10,007 bases of DNA from Chitinophagaceae bacterium (GCA_025362915.1 JANYEU010000080.1:1-10007), one strand, 5' to 3'; shown: positions 1 to 6,293, counted from the stretch's first letter. Made by a program: numbers and translations. Notes: generated by a model not told the origin, from the sequence alone.

Positions 1-1
1 G

Positions 2-169
2 ATTGTGGCATCGCTAATTATAGTTTACAGGAAACTCAATAAAATCAAGAGTTATAAGATGGCAAGACTGCAATTTGAGATGGAACTTAACGACGAAATG
101 ATTAAAGTACTTGTTAGACTATGTGGGGGCGACCCCGACAAGGCTACGTCACTATGGAAAAAAACATAA
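2..169 (+). CDS. C-terminal end of an unrecognised, possibly membrane-anchored protein (partial)
   Basis: The reading frame is open from the left edge of the window to a TAA at 167-169, giving about 55 residues. The first residues (IVASLIIVY) are hydrophobic and look like the end of a membrane helix. They are followed by a basic stretch (RKLNKIKSYK) and a polar tail with acidic and basic residues ending DKATSLWKKT. This hydrophobic-then-positive pattern suggests a last membrane segment with a cytoplasmic tail of about 40 residues. An internal ATG at 59 would give only a 36-residue protein and has no clear ribosome binding site, so a truncated larger gene is the simpler reading. I do not recognise the family. 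A small palindrome at 193-207 follows and could be its terminator. Confidence 0.45.
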   Translation: MVASLIIVYRKLNKIKSYKMARLQFEMELNDEMIKVLVRLCGGDPDKATSLWKKT

Positions 170-192
170 AAAAGTAAGCGAATTTAAAAAGT

Positions 193-207
193 TTGTATCT
201 TATACAA
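193..207. promoter_or_regulatory. Short perfect palindrome TTGTAT-CTT-ATACAA
   Basis: A 6-bp perfect inverted repeat with a 3-base spacer lies 24 bases after the stop of the partial gene. There is no T-run after it, so a classical intrinsic terminator is doubtful. It could be a weak hairpin or an operator-like dyad. No function can be assigned from sequence alone. Confidence 0.25.
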
Positions 208-224
208 GGTTTCGAACACTAGTG

Positions 225-318
225 GTGTTTCACGTGTGGGTTCGCAACAATAAAAGATCGTGTATAAGTAGCGTTTAAAAAAGGGTAAACTATCTTAGCG
301 AATCCACACGTGAAACAC
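225..318. repeat. 94-bp palindromic (MITE-like) element with 21-bp arms
   Basis: The arms at 225-245 and 298-318 are inverted copies matching at 20 of 21 positions. They read GTGTTTCACGTGTGG followed by GTTCGC on the left, and the right arm has ATTCGC at the same place when reversed. The 52-base centre holds a further small dyad (GTTTA at 273-277 with TAAAC at 286-290). A self-complementary octamer CACTAGTG (217-224) abuts the left arm. No coding capacity is visible on either strand and I see no clear target-site duplication. The form fits a small non-autonomous element or a folded intergenic RNA. It takes up much of the 238-bp gap between the partial gene and the SnoaL-like pseudogene; I saw nothing else in the gap apart from the palindrome at 193-207. 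Confidence 0.6.
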
Positions 319-407
319 TTGCGGTAGCAGCGAAGATGATAGCGAATAAAGAAAGGTGTTAATGCCTCCAACCGTTTGAAAGAAAATAATTGACAAATAA
401 ACAAATT

Positions 408-753
408 ATGAATGCACAGAAATTTGCAAAGGAATGGATAGCAGCGTGGAATGCGCATGATATGGAAGAAATTCTACGGCATTATGCTGATACTATAGAA
501 ATACAACACCCATGATAAAACTGGCAGGTGGAATGGAAAGCGGATCGCTAAAAGGAAAGGAAAGCGTGCGGAAATATTGGGAAAAGGCTTTGGAAAAATA
601 CCCGACCTGCACTTTGAACTGTATGAAGTTACAACGGGTGTTATCTCAATTGCCTTGTTTTATGAATCGGTGATGAATAAAAAAGCCATTGAAGTAATGT
701 TTTTTGATGAAGAAGGAAAAGTAAATAGAATGTTTGCATTTTATACCGATTAA
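408..753 (+). pseudogene. SnoaL-like / NTF2-fold protein, broken by two -1 frameshifts
   Basis: Three consecutive frames together spell one SnoaL-like polyketide-cyclase/NTF2-fold protein of about 115 residues. The frame from ATG 408 gives MNAQKFAKEWIAAWNAHDME...HYADTIE and stops at 513-515. The frame overlapping at 512 continues with MIKLAGGMESGSLKGKESV and KYWEKALEKYP. A third frame from about 601 supplies PDLHFELYEV, then SIALFYESVMNKKAIEVMFF, EEGKVNRMFAFYTD and the TAA at 751-753. Each junction is repaired by adding one base, near 511 (CCATGA) and near 600-603 (a run of three C). Proteins of this type are small cone-shaped barrels, and members like this one have no proven substrate. The decay may be real or the two missing bases may be consensus errors; the amino-acid pattern is otherwise well kept, so any inactivation would be recent. 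Confidence 0.75.
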
Positions 754-802
754 CTGACCTTATATATATTTATCAACATCCTAACAAAGCCTTTTTGTAC
801 AA

Positions 803-955
803 CATAGGCACAATAGACACATAGAAAAAGAAAAAGAAGGTAAAAAAACGTTGCATTTTAAGAACACATAGACGCGAGTATAAAAAAGTGAAACTTTTTT
901 TCTATGTGTTCGTATGTAAACTAATAGCAAATACTATGTGCCTACTGTGTCTATG
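803..955. repeat. Nested inverted repeat of CACATAG-like words
   Basis: An outer pair of 22-base arms (803-824 and 934-955) matches at 19 of 22 positions as an inverted repeat, built from the words CATAGGCAC, ATAGACAC and CACATAG. An inner pair is perfect: GAACACATAG at 862-871 with CTATGTGTTC at 902-911. Inside that lies AAAAAAGT-GAA-ACTTTTTT (882-900). The whole could fold into one long interrupted hairpin. No protein is encoded here. It fills most of the gap between two frameshifted genes. Interspersed intergenic repeats made of similar words are familiar to me from Bacteroidota genomes, but I cannot check the copy number here. Confidence 0.6.
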
Positions 956-968
956 TGGTAAATTTTAT

Positions 969-976
969 TAAATTTG
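969..976 (+). promoter_or_regulatory. Candidate Bacteroidota -7 box TAAATTTG upstream of the DinB-like gene
   Basis: The octamer TAAATTTG fits the Bacteroidota -7 consensus TAnnTTTG and lies 44 bases upstream of the ATG at 1021. No good -33 TTG/TTTG element sits at the expected 19-23 base spacing, so the call rests on the -7 match in AT-rich DNA. Confidence 0.3.
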
Positions 977-1020
977 AATTAACTGCGTAACAGTGATTAA
1001 AGCAAGTAACACCATAAGAT

Positions 1021-1595
1021 ATGACAAACGACTATTTGGAAAGTGCGAAGAAACAGTTTAAATACTATAAGGCACTGGGTGATAGAACCTTTTTGCAACT
1101 GGAAGATGAAAAGCTATTTTGGCAGTACAACAGTGATAGTAACAGCATTGCTACCATTGTAAAACAGCTTTGGGGAAACATCCTATCGAGATGGACAGAT
1201 TTTTTAACAACAGATGGAGAAAAGGAATGGAGAAATAGGGACGCTGAATTTGAAATGAACTGACAACCCGAAAAGAACTGATAGACAAATGGGTAGAAGG
1301 CTGGGCATGTTTATTTGAGGCATTGAACGCCTTGAAACCCGACGACCTTGAAAAAATAATATACATCCGCAACCAAGGGCACAGCATAGCAGAAGCAATT
1401 AATAGGCAATTGGCACATTACCCTTATCATGTGGGGCAGATTGTGTTTATAGGAAAAATGGTTAGTACAAATAATTGGACTTCCTTATCCATCCCCAAAG
1501 GAAACTCTACTGCCTATAATGCAGATAAATTTGCAAAGCCTAAACAAAAGGGTCATTTTACGGATGAATATTTGGGTAAGAATAAATACCGGTAG
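1021..1595 (+). pseudogene. DUF1572 / DinB-superfamily protein, broken by one -1 frameshift
   Basis: The first part (1021-1263) reads MTNDYLESAKKQFKYYKALG and includes SRWTDFLTTDGEKEWRNRD. It stops abruptly after EFEMN. Reading on from about 1254 in the neighbouring frame gives NELTTRKELIDKWVEGW and continues to the TAG at 1593-1595, including the HYPYHVGQIVFIGKM segment. Adding one A to the AAA run at 1253-1255 fuses both parts into one protein of about 191 residues, a plausible size for this family. DUF1572 proteins are four-helix DinB/YfiT-fold proteins that usually bind a metal through histidines; the H..YH.GQI motif is one such site. The molecular role of this subgroup is not established. 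The gene may be decayed, or the lost A may be a homopolymer error. Confidence 0.75.
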
Positions 1596-1884
1596 TAGAG
1601 GCAACTGGCGCAGTGTCTCCTGACCTGTGCCTTCGCATTGCTTGGTTTGCGTAATACCATAAGGAAAGATTAAATAACAGTTATGCACAGAGGTCATGCA
1701 CCAGAACGTAGATTGATCACTGGCTCAAGTATTATACCAGTGAAAACAATTTATAACTGGAATATAAGGGAAGCATTCCACCTAAGACGGATAATAATTT
1801 GTCTATACAAGTTTACCTCTACCACCTTGGAATAACATTTGCTTTAATTCTCTTTCCACCTTATAAAAGCAATAAAAAAACAAC
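1596..1884. other. Intergenic region with a small hairpin
   Basis: I see no gene on either strand in these 289 bases. A 7-bp perfect inverted repeat (TCACTGG at 1717-1723, CCAGTGA at 1737-1743) with a 13-base loop is present. The stretch 1600-1650 is visibly richer in G+C than its surroundings and could be a remnant of a lost gene, but no frame gives a recognisable protein. Confidence 0.35.
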
Positions 1885-2175
1885 ATGAAATGGATTCGAA
1901 TAACAACTAATGAGCAAATTGAAAACCTTAAAATTGGCGATAGGGTCATTAAATATAAAACCAATATAATTGGTAATGGCGGCGAACAAGAAACGGTTGA
2001 GATTGATGATGAAAATACCACGTTTGAAGTTTCTTCCATTAAGAAGATAGAATTGAAAAGGTATTTTTTAAAGCCGGAAAACTATACCGTTCCTATAGAG
2101 GCCGACTCCGTAAATAACTTTCTGAGTGCTAATACAACATTGGAACAAGGATACTGGTATACAGCAACCCATTAG
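1885..2175 (+). CDS. Small hypothetical protein, 96 residues
   Basis: This is a complete frame from ATG 1885 to TAG 2173-2175, with no overlap with other likely genes. The product is cytoplasmic in character: no signal peptide, no membrane segment, and many charged residues (IENLKIGDRVIKYKTN, IKKIELKRYFLKPENY). The spacing of glycines and alternating hydrophobic residues suggests a mostly beta structure, and the LKIGDRVIKY segment resembles the start of a small SH3-like barrel, but that is only an impression. I do not recognise a family. No Shine-Dalgarno site precedes it (the upstream run is AATAAAAAAACAAC), which is normal for Bacteroidota. It might be a real orphan gene or a fragment, since its surroundings contain decayed genes. 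Confidence 0.5.
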   Translation: MKWIRITTNEQIENLKIGDRVIKYKTNIIGNGGEQETVEIDDENTTFEVSSIKKIELKRYFLKPENYTVPIEADSVNNFLSANTTLEQGYWYTATH

Positions 2176-2388
2176 CTTTTGCCACCTGCCAATAAAACCT
2201 ATCGGCTGGGTGGGGGCTTATCGCTCGTCAAAATAAACCTATCACACGGACTCGCTGCTACTGTAAGTGTCCTCATGTATTGTTTTGCTACAAATTGCCA
2301 TCAGACAGATCCGCACTTTGTTGCACACATTATGGTAACTTCCTTTAAGTACCTTAGCGGCCATTTTTAATGGCTAAATATGTAGGTA
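2176..2388. other. Intergenic region before mgtE with a spaced direct repeat
   Basis: An imperfect direct repeat is present: AATAAAACCTATC at 2191-2203 and AAATAAACCTATC at 2231-2243, 12 of 13 identical and 40 bases apart, separated by a G-rich segment (GGCTGGGTGGGGGC). A 63-residue frame crosses this region, but it has no sensible start and its composition does not look like a protein here, so I treat the region as non-coding. Confidence 0.35.
2360..2374 (+). promoter_or_regulatory. Hairpin GCCATT-TTT-AATGGC just upstream of mgtE
   Basis: A perfect 6-bp stem with a 3-base loop ends 14 bases before the mgtE start codon. It would lie in the 5' leader. It does not resemble the large M-box magnesium riboswitch. 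It may shape translation initiation or simply end an upstream transcript. Confidence 0.3.
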
Positions 2389-3771
2389 ATGATGAACATA
2401 AAGGAAATTAGTGAGAAAATTATGAAAGGCGACTTTAGCAGCCTGCTTAGTTTTGGTAACGGTAATAAGAAAGTACATCCCACAGAAGTGGCACAAATGC
2501 TTGGTTCGGTACCAATAGACACCGCTTTGCATGCGTTTGATTCTTTAGCAGCTACAACACAAACACAAGTATTTCCTTATCTGGATTTTGTTATACAAAA
2601 GCAAATCATTCACGAGGCAACAAAGACAAGCGGGACATTTATTTTAAACGAATTGAGTTCGGATGATCGTATTGCTTTTTATTCTGCTTTAAAAGGGGTG
2701 GAACGTTCTGCCTTTTTGGAGTTATTGAATGAAAAAAATAAGGATGGGGTTCAGGATATATTGGGTTATCCAGACAATAGCGTGGCAAGACTTATAAACA
2801 CTGAGTTTGCAACCATCAGTATGGAGATTACCATTGCAGAAGCCATTGAGCATCTCCGAAAAAACCATAAGGACACAGAAACTGCCAACGTAATCTATGT
2901 ATTAGACCAGGATGGCAAACTGATTGATGACATACCCATTAGAAGATTGGTACTTAACGCCCCCGCAAAGAAGGTGGCAGACATATTGGATGGCACTTGT
3001 GTAAGCCTGAAAATGACGGATACAAAAGATGATGCAGTGGCAAAATTTAAAGCATACGACAGGGTGGTTTTGCCTGTAATAAACACGGATAATGTATTGC
3101 TGGGTGTGCTAACTGTAGATGATGTGCTGGATGCGGCAGAACAACGATACACAAAGGAAATGCAGAACTTTGGTGGTGTGGAAGGTTTGGATTATCCGTA
3201 TGTGAAAACAACCTTTTTTGCACTGATAAAAAAGAGGGCTACATGGCTGATTGTACTTTTTATTGGCGAAATGTTTACGGCAACGGCAATGGGCTATTTT
3301 GATGCAGAGATTTCGAAGGCAGTTGTGCTGGCATTATTTGTTCCATTAATTATTTCTAGCGGGGGTAATAGTGGATCGCAAGCGGCAACATTGGTCATCC
3401 GTGCCATGTCTTTAAAAGAATTGGGCATAAAAGATTGGTGGTTTGTAATGCGCAGGGAAATATTATCTGGGCTTACTTTGGGGGTTATTCTAGGGGCAAT
3501 AGGTTTTATACGGATTGCCATTTGGCAGAGTCTTCATTTATATAACTACGGAATACATTGGTTTTTGTTGGCACTAACCATTTTCTTTTCACTGATTGGC
3601 ATTGTGATGTGGGGAACATTAAGTGGATCTATGATACCGATAGTATTAAAGAAGCTAAAGATAGATCCTGCCACTTCATCAGCACCATTGGTAGCTACAT
3701 TGGTAGATGTTACAGGGTTGGTTATCTATTTCTCCATTGCCGCCATTATTTTAAAAGGCACTATCTTATAA
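2389..3771 (+). CDS. mgtE: Magnesium transporter MgtE
   Basis: The 460-residue product has the full MgtE layout. A soluble alpha-helical N-domain spans about residues 25-135 and includes the YPDNSVARLI segment that links it to the CBS pair. Two CBS domains span about 138-255. A C-terminal membrane domain of five helices spans about 284-458. The family signature is clear: PLIISSGGNSGSQ (319-331), and in the last helix ATLVDVTGLVIYF, where D440 matches the pore aspartate known from Thermus MgtE. The protein works as a homodimeric, Mg2+-gated channel in the inner membrane; the cytoplasmic domains bind Mg2+ and close the pore when internal Mg2+ is high. Two adjacent ATGs (2389 and 2392) are both possible starts. 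Nothing is truncated. It appears to be transcribed alone, with about 290 bases to radA downstream. Confidence 0.95.
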   Translation: MMNIKEISEKIMKGDFSSLLSFGNGNKKVHPTEVAQMLGSVPIDTALHAFDSLAATTQTQVFPYLDFVIQKQIIHEATKTSGTFILNELSSDDRIAFYSALKGVERSAFLELLNEKNKDGVQDILGYPDNSVARLINTEFATISMEITIAEAIEHLRKNHKDTETANVIYVLDQDGKLIDDIPIRRLVLNAPAKKVADILDGTCVSLKMTDTKDDAVAKFKAYDRVVLPVINTDNVLLGVLTVDDVLDAAEQRYTKEMQNFGGVEGLDYPYVKTTFFALIKKRATWLIVLFIGEMFTATAMGYFDAEISKAVVLALFVPLIISSGGNSGSQAATLVIRAMSLKELGIKDWWFVMRREILSGLTLGVILGAIGFIRIAIWQSLHLYNYGIHWFLLALTIFFSLIGIVMWGTLSGSMIPIVLKKLKIDPATSSAPLVATLVDVTGLVIYFSIAAIILKGTIL

Positions 3772-3860
3772 GAAGCTGTTTTGGTTATTTATTGATAATC
3801 TATATATGCAAGAATGAATGCTAAATAAAGAACAGCAATCTAGTTAATGAAGGTATTTAT

Positions 3861-3921
3861 ATTGCTAATTTAGAAACACTAACAGTGTTAAATGACCATT
3901 GATTTGGTCGCTATAAGCAAT
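3861..3921 (+). other. Three-stem foldable region after mgtE
   Basis: Within the 291-base gap between mgtE and radA, an outer stem ATTGCT (3861-3866) / AGCAAT (3916-3921) encloses two perfect hairpins: AACACT-AAC-AGTGTT (3875-3889) and GACCA-TTGATT-TGGTC (3894-3909). Together they make a compact three-way-junction shape. No T-run follows, so a standard terminator is unlikely. Short stems in AT-rich DNA arise by chance fairly easily, so support is modest. I see no gene in the rest of the gap. Confidence 0.3.
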
Positions 3922-4050
3922 AAATTAAAATAATGGTACTTCAAGATAAACTGTACTAATAATCAATCTGGTTATGCCAATATTCGCCTTGTTTTCAAAA
4001 CGTCATTGCTTACTGTTAACTGTTTCCTGCTCTCTGATAACCGATAACTT

Positions 4051-4058
4051 TATCTTTA
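4051..4058 (+). promoter_or_regulatory. Candidate -7 box TATCTTTA directly before radA
   Basis: TATCTTTA matches the Bacteroidota -7 consensus TAnnTTTG except at the last base and ends 4 bases before the ATG at 4063. If used, transcription would start at or almost at the start codon, giving a leaderless or nearly leaderless mRNA. The sequence before it (CTCTGATAACCGATAAC) is low in complexity, and no clear -33 element is seen. Confidence 0.3.
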
Positions 4059-4062
4059 CCGA

Positions 4063-5439
4063 ATGAGTAAGGTGAAAACGGCTTTCTTCTGTAGCAATTG
4101 TGGCTACGAAAGTGTGAAATGGGTAGGCAAATGCCCTGCATGTAATGAATGGAATACCCTGATAGAAGAGGTGCTGGATAAAGGCACTAAAGAACAGGCA
4201 TGGACAGGGGTTACAGGTACAAAAGGAGGGAGAAAGGCGAACAAAGCCATTGCCCTGGAAGACGTAACTGCTCTGGAAGAAGTACGTATGGTAACAAAGG
4301 ATGCGGAACTTAACAGGGTTTTGGGAGGGGGCATCGTACCTGGTAGCATAGTATTGGTAGGAGGGGAGCCCGGCATAGGTAAGAGTACCTTGTTCTTGCA
4401 ACATGGGCTGATGATGACAGAGACGAGGGTGCTTTACATTAGCGGGGAGGAAAGTGAGCAGCAAATAAAGATGCGTGCAGACAGGTTGAAGGTGGCGAAC
4501 AAGAATTTTTATTTATTGACTGAAACATCTGTGCAGGCCATCTTTGAAGAGATAAAAAAGCTGCAACCGCAACTGGTGATAGTCGATTCCATCCAAACAA
4601 TACAGTCTAATTTAATAGATTCCTCCGCAGGAAGCATCAGTCAGATAAGGGAATGTGCAGCGGAATTCCAGCGGTTTGCCAAGGAGACAAATACACCTGT
4701 ATTCCTGATTGGACATATCACCAAAGACGGCAACATAGCAGGGCCTAAGATATTGGAACACATGGTGGATACGGTGTTGCAATTTGAAGGAGACCGCCAC
4801 TATGCCTATCGAATCCTTCGTACCCTGAAGAACAGGTTTGGAAGTACGTCTGAACTCGGCATATATGAAATGACAGGCGATGGAATGCGTGTAGTGTCTA
4901 ATCCTTCCGAAATATTAATCACACAGCGCGAAGAACAACTAAGTGGAAGTGCCATAGCTGCATCCTTGGAAGGGATGAGACCCTTGTTGATTGAAGTACA
5001 GGCATTGGTAACCCAAAGCGTTTATGGCACACCACAAAGAACTGTGAGTGGATTTGATTTAAGGAGGTTACAGCTATTGCTTGCTGTACTGGAAAAAAGG
5101 GGAGGCTTCTTGTTTGGGACAAAAGATGTGTTTGTAAACATAGCCGGAGGACTAAAAGTAGAAGATCCTTCTATAGATTTGGCGGTAATCTGTGCCTTGT
5201 TGAGTAGTTACGAGGATGTGCCACTACCAGCACATATTTGTTTTGCAGGAGAAGTGGGATTGAATGGGGAGATAAGGGCAGTAAACCGGATAGAACAACG
5301 GATAGCCGAAGCAGAAAAGCTAGGTTTTGAAAAGATAATAGTAAGCAAGTACAACAAGAAGAGCTTCGATCCTAAAGCGTTCAAGATTCAGGTGGTAGCA
5401 GCAGGACAGGTGCATGAAGTTTATCAGTTGTTGTTTTAA
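4063..5439 (+). CDS. radA: DNA repair protein RadA (branch-migration ATPase)
   Basis: The 458-residue product matches RadA/Sms over its full length. A four-cysteine zinc finger sits at C10, C13, C24 and C27 (CSNC...CPAC). The RecA-like ATPase core has Walker A GEPGIGKST at 101-109, Walker B LVIVD at 171-175, and the RadA-specific KNRFG motif at 256-260. The C-terminal part, from about 290, is the Lon-protease-like domain without a usable protease site in this family. RadA drives branch migration of RecA-made recombination intermediates in the cytoplasm, helping repair and, in several bacteria, integration of transforming DNA. The start at 4063 places the zinc finger at the usual distance from the N-terminus. 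comF follows on the same strand after 104 bases, so co-transcription is possible. Confidence 0.97.
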   Translation: MSKVKTAFFCSNCGYESVKWVGKCPACNEWNTLIEEVLDKGTKEQAWTGVTGTKGGRKANKAIALEDVTALEEVRMVTKDAELNRVLGGGIVPGSIVLVGGEPGIGKSTLFLQHGLMMTETRVLYISGEESEQQIKMRADRLKVANKNFYLLTETSVQAIFEEIKKLQPQLVIVDSIQTIQSNLIDSSAGSISQIRECAAEFQRFAKETNTPVFLIGHITKDGNIAGPKILEHMVDTVLQFEGDRHYAYRILRTLKNRFGSTSELGIYEMTGDGMRVVSNPSEILITQREEQLSGSAIAASLEGMRPLLIEVQALVTQSVYGTPQRTVSGFDLRRLQLLLAVLEKRGGFLFGTKDVFVNIAGGLKVEDPSIDLAVICALLSSYEDVPLPAHICFAGEVGLNGEIRAVNRIEQRIAEAEKLGFEKIIVSKYNKKSFDPKAFKIQVVAAGQVHEVYQLLF

Positions 5440-5450
5440 GAAAAGTTGCC

Positions 5451-5533
5451 ACAAAGACGCAAAGACAGGAAGAACCCCAAAGGGTTTTAAACTTAAAACA
5501 AATCTTTTTCTATGACCCTTTAGATGGGGGTTC
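5451..5533 (+). promoter_or_regulatory. Possible terminator/attenuator between radA and comF
   Basis: After a short tandem repeat (ACAAAGAC GCAAAGAC, 5451-5466), the segment GAACCCCAAAGGG (5472-5484) can pair in two ways. Locally, AACCC (5473-5477) pairs with GGGTT (5482-5486), followed by TT. At longer range, GAACCCC (5472-5478) pairs with GGGGTTC (5527-5533) and AAAGGG (5479-5484) with CCCTTT (5516-5521). The two foldings exclude each other, and the long one ends 10 bases before the comF start codon. This could be a terminator or attenuator, or it could be a palindromic intergenic repeat with no regulatory role. Confidence 0.4.
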
Positions 5534-5543
5534 AATTATCATT

Positions 5544-6236
5544 ATGTTCAAATCTTGGCTTTCCGCTTTCATTCACCTCATCTATCCACACAACTGCGAA
5601 GGCTGCGGTACTGATATAGTAAATGACAAGAGTTTTTTGTGTACAAAGTGCCTTTATCAACTGCCAAAAACCGGATTTATTGCTAATGGCAATAACCCAA
5701 TTGAGAAAAAACTGTATGGAAGAATAAAGATAGAGCATGCAGGAGCGGGGTTTTATTTCTCCAAAGATGGATTGTTGCAACATCTGGTAACGCAATTGAA
5801 GTATAAAAACAACAAAGAGATGGGGCTTTATCTAGGGAGGTTGCTAGGACATCAATTGCAGGCTACCCATAGATTTGATGGCGTTGAAGTATTGATTCCG
5901 TTGCCCTTAAATGATAAAAAACTAAGTAAACGAGGTTATAACCAAGCAGAACTTATATGCAAAGGCATTGCATCGGTGTGGAATAAGCCAATCATCACAG
6001 ACTCAGTAATACGATTGATTGATACCGCCACACAAACCAATAAATCATTAACCGACCGTTGGGATAATATGGAAGGCGCATTCGCCATTGCTGATACTAG
6101 CAAAGTAGAAGGCAAACACGTTGCCTTGATAGATGATATTATTACTACTTGTGCATCCATAGAATCCTGTGGGCAGGAACTATTAAAGATAAAAGGAGTA
6201 AAACTATCTGTGGTAAGTGTAGGTTTTACAACATAG
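5544..6236 (+). CDS. comF: ComF family protein (phosphoribosyltransferase fold)
   Basis: The 230-residue product has the ComF layout: an N-terminal zinc-finger-like pair of cysteine pairs (C18, C21, C33, C36), the SKRGYNQAE motif (128-136), the family pattern T..Q..L..RW.N..GAF (161-180), and the PRPP-binding loop ALIDDIITTCAS (194-205). In most relatives that loop reads DDVxTTGAT/S; here C203 replaces the usual glycine. ComF is a cytoplasmic protein needed for uptake or processing of transforming DNA in several bacteria, thought to work with DprA and the ComFA-type machinery; its chemistry is not settled. It lies just behind radA on the same strand, which fits a link to DNA uptake. The ATG at 5544 gives a family-typical N-terminus. 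It converges on the receptor gene with a 57-base gap. Confidence 0.9.
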   Translation: MFKSWLSAFIHLIYPHNCEGCGTDIVNDKSFLCTKCLYQLPKTGFIANGNNPIEKKLYGRIKIEHAGAGFYFSKDGLLQHLVTQLKYKNNKEMGLYLGRLLGHQLQATHRFDGVEVLIPLPLNDKKLSKRGYNQAELICKGIASVWNKPIITDSVIRLIDTATQTNKSLTDRWDNMEGAFAIADTSKVEGKHVALIDDIITTCASIESCGQELLKIKGVKLSVVSVGFTT

Positions 6237-6284
6237 TGGTTAGTTATCAGTGGTTAGAGTTTTAAATAATCACTGACAACTAAC
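6236..6284. terminator. Symmetric hairpin between convergent comF and receptor gene
   Basis: GTTAGTTATCAGTG (6239-6252) and CACTGACAACTAAC (6271-6284) form an inverted repeat matching at 13 of 14 positions, with an 18-base AT-rich loop. The left arm also contains a direct repeat of GTGGTTAG at 6236 and 6250 (period 14). It fills the 57-base gap between two converging genes, so it is well placed as a two-way terminator. There is no long T-run on either side. Its words resemble the low-complexity ACTGATAAC-type sequence seen before radA. Confidence 0.5.
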
Positions 6285-6293
6285 AACTATGTT

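Noticed and set aside
225..318. Retron msr/msd, CRISPR or integron attC site
   Set aside because: There is no reverse transcriptase, Cas gene or integron integrase nearby, only one palindromic unit and no spacer-repeat periodicity or attC core site.
170..407. tRNA gene suggested by GGTTTCGAAC-like and GGTTCGC strings
   Set aside because: No acceptor stem, D-arm or anticodon arm can be built at the right distances.
219..458. 79-residue minus-strand frame across the 94-bp palindrome
   Set aside because: It runs through the inverted repeat and the start of the SnoaL-like gene and has a cysteine/phenylalanine-rich composition that does not look like a protein.
2179..2370. 63-residue plus-strand frame before mgtE
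   Set aside because: It has no credible start (it begins at a TTG directly after another stop), spans direct repeats and a hairpin, and shows no recognisable motif.
2176..2388. M-box magnesium riboswitch before mgtE
   Set aside because: Only one 6-bp hairpin is present; the long conserved multi-stem M-box is not visible.
4003..4464. 153-residue minus-strand frame over the radA N-terminus
   Set aside because: It is the reverse-strand shadow of radA, whose zinc finger and Walker A motif lie on the plus strand in the same bases.
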